In this document: one piece after another, positions 22,867 through 32,842 of the stretch | How the letters are laid out: every line of letters starts with the position of its first letter | How positions within the stretch are numbered: the first letter of the stretch is position 1 | Assembly (NCBI RefSeq): GCF_009905375.1 | Contig: NC_133647.1 | Location: forward strand, 173,768,790 to 173,832,789 | Direction of reading: 5' to 3' | Source of the DNA: Apium graveolens | Taxonomy: Eukaryota; Streptophyta; Magnoliopsida; Apiales; Apiaceae | Length of the DNA: 64,000 nucleotides | Position numbers and translations under genes: made by a program | Notes under the pieces: model-generated | What the model saw: only the letters and a program-made list of their open reading frames with translations | What the model was told of the DNA's origin: nothing | Databases searched by the model: none

Positions 22867-24180
22867 GGCAAGAACTCAACTATTGTTTTGTAGCAGATTA
22901 ATCTCCAGTAAATCAAAATTAATTTGATTAAATTGGAAATTAACTGAAATATGAATTATAAATATTTCAGAAATCTCTGCATATTTGTTTTTCAAATTTA
23001 AATTCAACTTGGAATTTTTCAAATTCTAAGTAAACGGCTCAGTTGTCAATTTACATTCTTAACATGTAAAATTAACACAAGCCAGAATTACATAAACCAA
23101 AAGTATATAGATAATTGAGTTCTCGATAAGTCAATTTGACTTCTTGACAAATCATTTTAGGACATCTCGAGTGAGTCCTCGATAAGTCAACTACTGACTT
23201 CTCGATAGGCCTAATATAACTTATCGATAAGTCTTTGTAGAGTTCTTTAGTAGTGCTAATTCACAGAGTTCTCTACAAGTGTAATTTTTGACTTATCAAT
23301 AACTCAGAACTGAAATAATTTAATTTAATAAATTATTTTGGTAAAATACTTTTGGAAAATTTATTCTAATTTTATTTTGAACTTGTTCAAATAAAAGTTG
23401 GAATTAATTTAATCCACCTTTTGGACAAACTGAGTATTTATTTGACATCTCGATAAGTCAATTTTGAGTTCTCTAAAAGAGTAATTTAAAATGACTTGTC
23501 GATATGTACTTCACTTCTCAAAATGACTTCTCGATAGACAAACTCCAAATGTCTGTTTTTGAGTTCTCGACAAGTTATTTACTTTTACGACAAATACCCA
23601 GACTTCTCGATACATATTTTAACTTGGAATTTCTCTAAATTCTAAGCAAACTGAGTGTTTATTAATTCATATCCTAAATATATAAAGTTAATAAATAACA
23701 GATCAAAAGAAGCAAAAAGTATAAAAAACTGAAATAATTTAATTCATAAATTATCTTCAGCAAAATACTTTTGACATACTTTGTCTATAATTACTCAGAC
23801 TTATTGTCACATTTACGTGCTTATGTGCATTTTTTTGTGGAATATGCTAGTCTAATGTAAGTAGACTAGTACATTATATGTGATGTTTTGAGGATGCTGA
23901 TAATGGTTAAATTTATTTGACTATATGCTAATTATGTGTTTTGAATTTATTCAAAATAAATTCTTATCAGTATTTGTTTTGATGGATTAGCTAGTTAAAT
24001 ATTTTAATGATTAGGAAATGTTACTTTTTTTGTAGGGAGTACTTATTTATTTGCATGGGGAATAGTTAACCTAGAAAGTGAACTAAGATTCTTGAGTACT
24101 TGCATGGGGAATAGTAACTAGTCATTTTTAACTGTCTAGATTCTCATAAAGTATGCTTGTGTGATTATTACACTTATTAA
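22867..24180 (+). other. Post-pol spacer of copia-1 with dispersed TCGATAAGTC motifs
   Basis: There is no coding potential. From about 23118 to 23610 some fourteen imperfect copies of a 15-20 base motif (roughly TGAGTTCTCGATAAGTCAA) recur at irregular spacing; the one near 23219 is the perfect palindrome ACTTATCGATAAGT. Copia-2 keeps the same spacer at 53149-53880, so it belongs to the element. A small duplication, TGCATGGGGAATAGT, occurs near 24053 and 24104. Confidence 0.75.
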
Positions 24181-24223
24181 CCGGGCATTTCAAGAGTCTC
24201 TTGGTTTCTTTCTTTTCTCCCTC

Positions 24224-24230
24224 TATAAAT
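24224..24230 (+). promoter_or_regulatory. Candidate TATA box before the extra ORF of copia-1
   Basis: CTCTATAAATTC lies about 95 bases before the ATG at 24321, followed by a C/A/T-rich, G-poor leader typical of plant 5' UTRs. No start site is proven. Confidence 0.45.
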
Positions 24231-24320
24231 TCAAACTCTTCACTATTCATTATTCATCACTACTTTCTTTCTCAACAATCACCCAAATCTCAAAACTCGC
24301 CTCTTGTTCATTTCTCTTCA

Positions 24321-24684
24321 ATGGATGCCCCCATCTTTTATAAGCTTTTCAATGGAGTTTATCAACCCGTTCATTACTTGACTGACAACCAAGTTTATTT
24401 TGACCCTATCGGACTTCGTGTCCGTATCAGGGGAATTATTTGCAGCCCCTTCGATGTTCCGCTTAACGTCTTTGACGAACTCTCATGGGACGATCAGATA
24501 AACTTCCTTTCTTTGAGGGTGAAGTCTCTCTGGAGCAGGAGAGACGTTCCAGGGTGGCTGAGCAGCGTCTTGCTGCTCAGGAGTTGCAGGAGAGAATCAT
24601 CTCTCTTGCACATCCATGTCCAGAGCATACCAGCATTGGGAAAGGAGGATGGAGGCCGAGAAGAAGAAGCCAAAATTAGAGTAG
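24321..24684 (+). pseudogene. Extra ORF of copia-1 between pol and 3' LTR, unknown function, frameshifted
   Basis: A true ATG opens MDAPIFYKLFNGVYQPVHYL, then VYFDPIGLRVRIRGIIC and DVPLNVFDELSWDDQ. The frame then seems to switch twice. The second frame gives VSLEQERRSRVAEQRLAAQ, an E/R/A-rich likely coiled coil; the third gives HWERRMEAEKKKPKLE and a stop at 24684. Read this way it was a protein of about 120 residues with a compact N-terminus and a charged helical tail. I do not recognise the family. It has no signal peptide or membrane segment, so an envelope role is not supported. It sits where Sireviruses often carry extra ORFs and has its own TATA-like box. The unbroken frame from 24201 to 24824 is longer but its second half is probably out of frame. 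Confidence 0.5.
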
Positions 24685-25122
24685 TTAGGATTTTGATTCA
24701 ATTGTTGAAATCTATATCTTTATGTACTCTGTTTTTATTATTAATGAAAATTCTGCTTCTTCTCTATCAATTTTTTTTGCTTGTTGTTTATGACATGATT
24801 GCTTTGTGTTTACAACTCAATTGATTATTATGTTTCCTGTCATAGTGCTTGCAACTAAATATCTCACAATACATATGTCTAGTTAAAACTCCAAACAGTT
24901 CCATATGTTCAATGAATTATAGGTCCAACACAATCTATTCAGACAACAACAAGAAATTCAATTGATTAATCAACAGGTATTTGTGCTAAACTGCAGCTAA
25001 AACATTTCTAAACCAAACTGCAGTTCACCCAGGTACAACAACACAAATACAAACTTAAACACAAATCCCACTCAGGTGACTCTCAAAAGGAACCTGTTTT
25101 ACAAAAGGACAGAAATTTCATA
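24685..25122 (+). other. Non-coding stretch of copia-1 between two extra ORFs
   Basis: AT-rich DNA with no named motif. TTATTAATGAAAATTC near 24736 could be a poly(A) signal region for the ORF above; this is weak. Confidence 0.35.
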
Positions 25123-25767
25123 ATGTTCCTCAGATTATTTGGTTGTTTGAGAAAAGAAACCATCACTAACATGGGAAATTCATTAGTTTCTACTGAATAT
25201 CCCATGAACATCTCTAATGCACTTTCATGTGCAAAAAAGTCTTCACAGACTAAAAGGTTTGAGGGTAGTACTCCTGAGGGGGAGCTATCTAAATCCTCTC
25301 CAATTCAATTGGAGGTTTCTCAAAAAGGAACAACTCCCCTTATAACTCTAGCAAAACCTGCCTTAGCAGTCAAAGCTAGAAGTACAATTGCCTATGATAA
25401 TGTCATGATAAGGGCAAGTTTAGCACATTTATGTGCCAGTGTGTTGCAAGATACACAAGGGTTTAAGGCTGGTATACATGATAGTAACCCAGTCAAATCC
25501 CCTCCAATTCAGTTGGAGGTTCCCACTACAAGTGAGGAACAACACAATGTCAAAACCACAGAGAAATCTGTGAGTCAAACTGTGACCCTAGTCACAGGTG
25601 TTTCTGATTATTCATTCACCTCACAATCTCAAACTTGTATTCACTCTTCTGATGAAATGAGTATGATTAGACCTATATGGATTACCCCTAATCATATGAT
25701 CATAGACAACTCTTCTCAGCCACCTCTTATTTCTGTAAGTCAAACAACAATGGAGCCTTTCATGTGA
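25123..25767 (+). CDS. Open 214-codon ORF after pol in copia-1, unknown function
   Basis: A true ATG opens MFLRLFGCLRKETITNMGNS. The frame is uninterrupted for 214 codons in an element where gag and pol carry many stops. The product is Ser/Thr-rich and contains a repeated phrase, SSPIQLEVSQKG and SPPIQLEVPTTS, about 75 residues apart, each preceded by Lys. There is no signal peptide, transmembrane helix, zinc knuckle or known domain. It may be part of the poorly conserved third coding region of Sireviruses, or a chance frame in an element that is only lightly mutated. A purine tract (GAGGGGGAGC, near 25277) lies inside it. Confidence 0.4.
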   Translation: MFLRLFGCLRKETITNMGNSLVSTEYPMNISNALSCAKKSSQTKRFEGSTPEGELSKSSPIQLEVSQKGTTPLITLAKPALAVKARSTIAYDNVMIRASLAHLCASVLQDTQGFKAGIHDSNPVKSPPIQLEVPTTSEEQHNVKTTEKSVSQTVTLVTGVSDYSFTSQSQTCIHSSDEMSMIRPIWITPNHMIIDNSSQPPLISVSQTTMEPFM

Positions 25768-26343
25768 GAATGCAAGAAAAGATTGAGAGAAAAATAGAAA
25801 ATAAGAGAGGCCTGATCCTTCCTGGCAAAATGAGAGGTATATGAGTGTCTGGGTTTAGTAATCCTTGTGAGGAAACTCTGACTCTCAAAAGTCATGAGAA
25901 TAGTGCAGTGAGAAGTAGTGAGACTACTTATTCAAAAGAACAGAGAGTTTAGGACTTTTATTCCTGACAGACTTCTTCTGCAAATCTAAGTGAAAATCCT
26001 ATTCTACTTGATAAACTCATCACCACAGATCTCATTGAAGCTTGAAGCTGCAGACAGTGTTCTAAACGGACAATGACAACAACTTGAAGAATGTGCATCT
26101 AGCTGGATCTTTCTACCTGAAGATAATGTCCAAATGGGGGAGAATATATCTAAATGCCAAAACAGCTGATGGATGTTGCCAGATAATAAAATTCTATTCT
26201 TCATAGGGGGAGATAAGAATAAATCTAAATGCAACTCACAAAAGAAGACCAGATGGGAAGATTGACTTCTGTATTTAGTTAAAGTGTTGACATTATCAAT
26301 CAGAACTTATGCATAATTCCATATTAAACAAGTTGGGGGAGAC
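25768..26343 (+). other. Purine-tract region before the copia-1 3' LTR
   Basis: It contains three TGGGGGAG/AGGGGGAG runs: about 26133-26143, 26203-26215 and 26333-26343. The last abuts the LTR and is the true primer tract; the others look like the multiplied tracts described for Sireviruses. No coding function is visible. Confidence 0.7.
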
Positions 26344-26821
26344 TGTAATATATAAGTGATGATGTCAAAGATCACTGGAGATAACAATATCATTAGTGTC
26401 TCTGATCAAAGTATGAAGCAAGCCAAATAGACATCTGATCTGAGGAGGAGATTAATGAACTGTTATTTTTAGTAATCAGTTAAGCTGGGGGCCAACCCTA
26501 AGTAAGTTATATTGCTATCTTAATTTGTATTTTATACTTGTAACACTTAAATTCTATAAAAATGCAAAGGAGCAGACTGAAGTCTTTTTCTTGAAACAGT
26601 ATCAAGCCTAAGGATTCTATCTGGAAGAAGATCAAGAAGATCGTGCCTCAGAAGAATTTTGAAGAAGCTTAGAGTTGAATAAATCTGTTTGGAGAAAAAT
26701 ACTCTAAGTCAAGATCTCTACAAGTCACAGATTTAATGTTATAGAGAAATCATTCGAGAACTCCAGAATGGCTTATCAAGAAGTCAGGGTAGCTACTAGA
26801 GAACTCAGGATAATATTGATA
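26344..26821 (+). repeat. 3' LTR of copia-1, first part
   Basis: It begins TGTAATATATAAGTGATG right after the purine tract. It contains TCTATAAAAATGC near 26552, a possible TATA box, followed by a leader. It stops at about 26821 where T1 sequence starts; the LTR resumes at 40746. Confidence 0.8.
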
Positions 26822-27185
26822 AACCAAAATATGTTTACAAACTTTTCTCTACTGCCTAATACATGGATACATGTTTAGTGCATACAAGCCAACATGCATA
26901 GATTACATTCTCACAATGCCTATCTATTTATATAAAGGAGCCTGATCCACACAGCCCCAACAAAGCAACTACCCAAGCAGCCCACACAGCCCCAGCAGAA
27001 GCAACTGCCGGTGGTTACAAGCGGTTCCTTGATTTTGAATGCCTCCAATCAGTTATTTCCCACCAAGTCTTGAACCGTAACTGCAAGGTAGTTATCCCAG
27101 CCACCCATTAGTGCATATTGCAGCAGTTATGTATATATATAATGCATATATATCTCAGCCCCCATGTGCCACACATGTGCCTACA
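26822..27185 (-). repeat. T1 LTR-a, truncated at left
   Basis: This matches the right half of LTR-b and LTR-c from TATGTTTACA onward and ends GTGCCTACA at 27185. About 345 bases of the other end are missing. Confidence 0.85.
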
Positions 27186-27295
27186 GTTTTGACCATGCCT
27201 TAGTCATTTTGGATTCCCAACTTAGCTCCCGGCTCAGTGTCGCCCACATTTAGAGCAACCAACAATCCCACATAAATACAGCAGCTCAAGTCTAT

Positions 27296-27425
27296 GTTGC
27301 CGCCTAGCGACTAGTCCGTGTCGCCGCCCGACGCCCAATTTGAGTCCCCGCCTGACGACTAGTCCGTGTTGCCGCCTGGCGCCCAATCTGAGTCCCCTCC
27401 TGGAGACTAGTCCGTGTTGCCACCA
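27296..27425 (-). repeat. 48-bp minisatellite in T1 interior a
   Basis: CTAGTCCGTG recurs at 27311, 27359 and 27407, exactly 48 bp apart. The unit is 16 codons; on the minus strand it reads as repeats of HGLVxRRGLRLGxxRR. The same period is found in interiors b and c. Confidence 0.9.
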
Positions 27426-27998
27426 TGTGAATCTCGATTCCAAAATGAAATCTTGCCTATGGGTCTTACAAACCCTCCCACACCTCCTGAGTTTGATGTC
27501 CTCATCAAATCAGCAACAACTATGAGAAGTCCGTCTCCCTTAGTAGCGAAACCAACGCCTATGAACCAAGGCTGCAAATCCGTCTGCGGTTCCTTCCACT
27601 GCCAAACCAAATCAGCTATCATCAGTTGATTAGATGAACCTCCAAGGATTCTCCCCTTTAGTCACCAAAATTCAGATGTCCATGTGTAGTCACACAATCG
27701 CCTACACATCTAATACCATCCTGACTTAAGTTCCAACAGCGTCTCCCACCCTTAGAGACATTGACTTAGGCCCCCTTTCAGAAAAATACCAAGTTTGTTG
27801 CCTTGTAGAGATGCGTCGCCAACAATAATCTGATGTCACAAACCATGTCACCGACCAACACTTGAACAACTCACAACTTCTGTATTTTCTTCTTAACCTT
27901 GTCGAACCAATAGGAACACAGCCATCTCACAACATGAACATGTTTCAACCATGATCATGTTCCTCCAAGTCACTTCAATCCATATGAGCGATCATAGG

Positions 27999-28704
27999 CT
28001 AACATAGCCAAACAATGCCAAATATACCAAAGTCGACTATCCAAAACACAAGATCAGCGCCTTCCTTAACAAGACCTGTCCCCGGAAGAATCATATACCC
28101 ATGATACACGCCAATCGTTATAAACAAATCAGCCACCACCGATTTGTATACCACATAACCATGGTTAGTGTTTCCAACACTTGTCACCAAATATGTAATA
28201 TAGTCCAGCCCCCGTCGCTGAACCTTGAAGCCAACGTCCCCACGCTGCACCACAGTCACCGTGACTGCCTCAAAAATTAGATGTGCCTCCACCAAAGAGA
28301 GATAACTTTTATGCAATCCTTGCACTTTCCCCACCTTGAACAGAAGATTTAAGCCCAGAGTTATCTCCATCATCACCCAATGAAATATCTCCAGCATCCC
28401 GCCTTGATAACTCTAAGTAAAGCTCAACTCGTTCTACTTCGCTTAACCAACGATCAACCAACATCCCAACTCGAAAAGAGATCTCCTCGAACCTTCTCTC
28501 TATGGCGTCAAACTGATCCCCAAGAGCATTTTTAAAGTCACCAAGATCATACTTCATGGCCCTGCATTTCCTTATCAGTGCCACCAATTTTCGACCATGG
28601 ACTCGCCTAACACTTTTTGTAAACCCAGCAAAATCAACTTTGCTCCCACATAATCCAGCCATCATGTCAAATCCTGAATTGATCAACGCAGCTCTGATAC
28701 CACT
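27999..28704 (-). pseudogene. Conserved unknown reading frames of T1, copy a
   Basis: Two overlapping minus frames: one from the primer site to 28309 (SGFDMMAGLCGSKVDFAGF, then CRAMKYDLGDFKNALGDQFD and ERRFEEISFRVGMLVDRW), another 28397-27999 (MLEIFHWVMMEITLGLNLL, LVEAHLIFEAVTVTVVQRG, TNHGYVVYKSV). Both recur in copy b with mostly small changes. The first reads straight out of the primer site without a convincing ATG. I do not recognise a family. The second, hydrophobic frame may simply be a continuation after a frameshift, or non-coding sequence conserved by recent common origin. Confidence 0.4.
28691..28702 (-). other. Primer binding site of T1 interior a
   Basis: On the minus strand TGGTATCAGAGC lies two bases from the LTR-b end, matching initiator-Met tRNA. 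Confidence 0.85.
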
Positions 28705-29394
28705 TGTCACGGGGTCAGATTTTCAACCCTGAATTCTCTGATCCGTGCGGCCTACTCAGTCACCGACATAGGCGCCCAAGCAGTCAGCCTTTCGAGAGGT
28801 TATTTCCCAGCAGCCCCAGTAGCCCCGACAGCACCGGCAACCCCAGCAAACCCAAGCATAGCGGATATGATATTGAACCAATGCTTAACATGAACCAATC
28901 GTGTGTGCAAGTGTGTCTAATTACCAAGCAAATGTAAGACACATCAAATTACGAGCCTGAATGCCCAGCCTTCTATTGACCAACAATATAAGGATATAAC
29001 TCAATTATGCTTACAGACTTGTGCTACTGCCTAGCATAATAATAATACAACCCAACATATGTTTACAGACTTTTCTCTACTGCCTAACATATGGATATAT
29101 GTTTAGTGCATACAAGCCAACATACATAGATTACATTCTCACAATGCCTATCTATTCATATAAAAGAGCCTGATCTACACAGCACCAATAAAGCAACTGC
29201 CCACACAGCCCACACAGCCCCAACAGAAGCAACTGTCGGTGGTTACAAGCGGTTCCATGATTTTGAATGCCTCCAATCAGTTATTTCCCACCAAGTATTG
29301 AACCATAACTGCAAGGTAGTTATCCCAGCCACCCATTAGTGTGTATTCCAGCACTTATGCATATATATAATGCATATATATCTCATCCCCATAT
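28705..29394 (-). repeat. T1 LTR-b, interrupted by gypsy C
   Basis: It starts TGTCACGGGGTCAG on the plus strand and follows LTR-c until CTCATCCCCAT near 29392, where gypsy C begins at 29395. The last 18 or so bases of the LTR (through GTGCCT) are missing; ACA at 38265-38267 may be its end. Confidence 0.85.
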
Positions 29395-32300
29395 TGTGAC
29401 GGCCTCAACCCCGGGGTCAGGAGTTGACGTCATCAACAACAACCAAACGATAAATAATTCAATAATAGATTATAACTACGACCCCTTTACCAAGATCTTT
29501 GCCAGGTTTAAGTATGACTTAGGTTACTCAACTAACACAACTCTACTTACAACAATTATCTCGATGCAGCTAACTTAAGACAGCAACTCAACAGAACACC
29601 CTTGGTCTAGCATAACATTCTCAAAGGAGTCTGACATGAAGGGAACTGGAACTCTGCCCAACTATCACTGAAGAATCTCCTCGGAATCTGCAATACATAT
29701 ATAAAACATTCTGCAAGGGTGAACAATTGCTTGCTCAGCAGTACCGCTATATGAATAACAAGCAAAACAGTTTAAAGTAAAGCAGTTATAGGAACATAAT
29801 TCATATCTTGCCAGAAACTTGTAAAACAAGTATAAACTGGATATCAAAACTAGTATGCTCTGTAAAACAAGATCAACAGTCGTGTGCTGTGCATAAATAC
29901 CAGAGAATAATTCTAGCATGCCATTTTCATTTCCAAATCCGCTATATCAACAACTCATGCTCTTACGGGAATCACACAAAACCAAATCAGATACGTAGCG
30001 GATATGTGAAGACAGCTGATCAGGCTATCAACACCAGACGGCTCTAACTGCCATCCCATTTACCTGTTCCAGAACTCAGAGACTAGCTAGGTCTCTGACC
30101 TGCTGGACTAATCATTTTTATAATACGCGCAACCGAATTAGCCTCTTACACCACCTCAATAGGCCTACTCTGGCCCCAATGTATCCCATATCTGACCGTT
30201 TTATCCAGTTTTCAAAAACACTTGTACCTATCTCATTTTCAAATCATTTATCTAGCCAGCACACATATAAAATCCGTTTCGCAAATCATTTCATTTGAGA
30301 CAGGTACCTTTCGAAGTTACTTTTCCCCAAAATAATTCGAAAACAATGATTTTTATACATACAGGGGATACGTAACTTAAAACATTTTTGTTCCATTACT
30401 AGAATAAACATTTAGCTATTCATATACACTGAACCATAAAAGAATGGTCAGGGGTACTTGCCTTGTAGAGCTTTACGACCATCTCTAATTGATTTTGATA
30501 GACGTGAACGCTCAGGCTCTCATGGAAAAATGACTGTCTCACTAGAAGACATCCCTGCTTCGCAGCAATCTATCTCAAGATAGTATCCAGGACTCTCAGG
30601 GTTCTTTACTTGGGAACCTCGAGGCACTTGCCGACTGATCACTAGATTATATTAATTCAATATCAATTCCAGAGTCCTTCGACCAAAACCTATAGAGCCG
30701 AAATACCCTACGTTAGACGTCTAGGTATGCTTGACATATCCTCGCTAATAACCTACCCATTCGATATCAAATCCCGACTCATAGTTACACATATTATAAT
30801 AACACACACAACAATTAGGGTTCACGTTCTCAGAAATCGGTTCGGTGTTCGCTTTCAGAAAATACGTATACTCGTCATTTTACAAGGGTTTCTGGATTTT
30901 GATAGAACATTCACCATAACATACAATTAGGTTTCGCACAAAATATATGTATATACTTATTTACACTTATTCGACTCTCCGATAATTACAGGGTATGTTC
31001 CGAATTTCTGAATTTAATTTCCAAAAATTCGGCAGCACCTCCACTATTTATCGGTCTACCCGTCGAATCAAAAATCGACATCACAATAACCAATCAATTA
31101 GGCAATCAAACAACAACCACCAATTACAATCCAATTTATACGCTCGACTTAAATTTACAATAACTAATTATCGTACCGAAAAAATAATTTTATGAACTAA
31201 TTATTTGTTTTATACTTTAGGAATTAGAATTAATTCATCACGGTCCACCGTCGACTCGCCAAGGCTCATCGTCGATGGCGGTAAAATTCACGGGTACCCG
31301 AACAATTTCGGGTTTCCAACATAAATTCTACCGATAAATAAATTCTTGCGCGAATATATTTTATTTCACAAATTTTAATCAAATATTTTTTCGCAAAAAT
31401 ATAAAATAAAATTAAATCAGTAAATTAAAATAAGTAACCGAATGAACATTGCACAGTACACGCGCTTCACGCGCCCACAAACTCAGATGAGCACACAGCC
31501 GGAAAACAATCCGGCGGCACATGTAGCAATTCAGGCAACACCAAAATTTACACACGCACACAAACCCCCACACACACACACTCGAACACACACACACACA
31601 CACTTACACCCACATACATGCATACACTGCACACAATGAATACGAGCACAGACAGCAAAAGCCAATAGAAATCGGCAATTACCGGAGACTGAACGGACAC
31701 AGAACCGTGGCACCAAAGCCATGAATAGGAGAAAACAGTCGCGGACAAGCAGGAAACAGGGAAACAGGAAAAGAAAATAATTAAGAGGAGAAATGTTGGG
31801 GAGATATTAATTAAGAGAAGGAAATTGCAGAGAGACTAGCAGCGCCGAACAAGCACCGGGATGGAGGTGAAGAAGGAAGAAGAAAACACAAAGTCCGAGT
31901 TGAATGTTTTTGTTTTATCATTTTAATTCCTTATCTGCTGTTCACGATAAGGCAATACACGTGTCCCTCAAGTTGTAAAACTATGACACGTGTTAATGGA
32001 ATAGATAAACGTCCCACAATCTGATTATAAGCTCGCATTTTACAACCATTAACGCCTGACGTATGGGTAATTACAACCAGAAAATAAATAAAATGAATAA
32101 ATTTAAAATTCTCAGAATACTTGAAAATTAATAAAATAAAATGTCCAAAATTTTTAAAGCATTTTTGAGGTACACGATGTACCCGCAATTCGAAATTATG
32201 GGATGGAGGTACACATAAAACAATTGCAGAAAACTGTGAGAGTAGTCTTAAAATATTCGAAATATCCCGAAGTAAATAAAAATGTAACTTTTGAAATTTT

Positions 32301-32823
32301 AAAACAATTTTTAAAACGCACTTTATACCCGCTTTTATCAATTAAACGAATCGACGCGCGAGTGAAACTAACTCCGAAAATTCCCAAAATAATTTTAAAA
32401 TTTTCAGAATAATACGAACTTAATAAAATATAATTTTCATAAATTTTGAAGATTTCCATAATTAAATATGGATTTCACCATTAAACACACTCAGAAAATC
32501 ATTTAAAGATAAATAATTAATGAAATATTGATTTCTCAATTTTTTATAAAATCCTAAAAATAATTATTGAAATTATAAAGTCATAAAAATAATTTTAGAG
32601 ACAATCCAAGTATTTATGCAAATAAATTTACACTAAATTTACTTTTAAAAGTGAAAACGATTCAGCAATACTCAATCATTAATTACACGAATAACCCTAT
32701 ACCTCATAAATCACATATAAACAATAATAGAGCAACACATAGCAGTCAAGACCAATACATATATTTATTTGATTAAATTTTTAATAATAACACCTTTAAA
32801 TAATAAATATACGAGTCGTTATA
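29395..32823 (-). repeat. 3' LTR of gypsy C
   Basis: On the plus strand it runs from TGTGACGGCC to ACGAGTCGTTATA, next to the purine tract. The minus-strand start TATAACGACTCG looks like a mutated TGTAACGACTCG. It includes a CA-rich microsatellite at 31550-31640. Cys/Val-rich open frames across that repeat are translation of the repeat, not genes. Confidence 0.85.
31550..31640. repeat. CA/TG-rich microsatellite in LTR C
   Basis: Interrupted runs of ACACAC with CTCGAAC and TTACACC interruptions occupy about 90 bases. Confidence 0.9.
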
Positions 32824-32842
32824 TCCTTCCCCCCTTAAAAAG
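32824..32842 (-). other. Polypurine tract of gypsy C
   Basis: The plus strand reads TCCTTCCCCCCTTAAAAAG, so the minus strand has AAGGGGGGAAGGA directly before the LTR. Confidence 0.85.

Larger units (their letters stand above)
17078..26821 (+). mobile_element. Sirevirus-like Ty1/copia element, copia-1 (LTR continues at 40746-41025)
   Basis: Order: LTR remnant, Met primer site, gag with zinc knuckles, protease, integrase, RT, RNase H, a post-pol region of about 3.5 kb, purine tracts, start of the 3' LTR. The integrase-before-RT order defines copia. A long internal region after RNase H, repeated TGGGGGAG-type purine tracts and the integrase wording IIIEHIKKIEK point to the Sirevirus (SIRE/Maximus) lineage; that is inference. 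Several in-frame stops make it inactive. A Tat element sits in its 5' LTR and the T1 array in its 3' LTR. Confidence 0.9.
27186..28704 (-). mobile_element. T1 interior a
   Basis: 1519 bp between LTR-a and LTR-b, matching interior b (38268-39783) at roughly 91-93% by eye. It carries a 48-bp minisatellite at its left end and two overlapping minus frames that recur in interior b. No retroviral domain is present. Confidence 0.8.

Noticed and set aside
24201..24824. Envelope gene in copia-1
   Set aside because: There is no signal peptide or convincing transmembrane pair. The hydrophobic tail of the long frame (after 24684) is probably out of frame, beyond the natural stop.
27296..27425. CRISPR-like repeat array
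   Set aside because: The 48-bp units are contiguous, have no unique spacers and lie in a plant retroelement.
28704..28937. Plus-strand frames overlapping the T1 LTR starts, near 28704 and 39783
   Set aside because: They begin inside the primer site/LTR border and have no motif; they recur only because the LTR recurs.
31412..31748. Cys/Val-rich open frames on the minus strand (CVCVCV-type)
   Set aside because: They are translations of the CA/TG microsatellite in LTR C and open in several frames at once.
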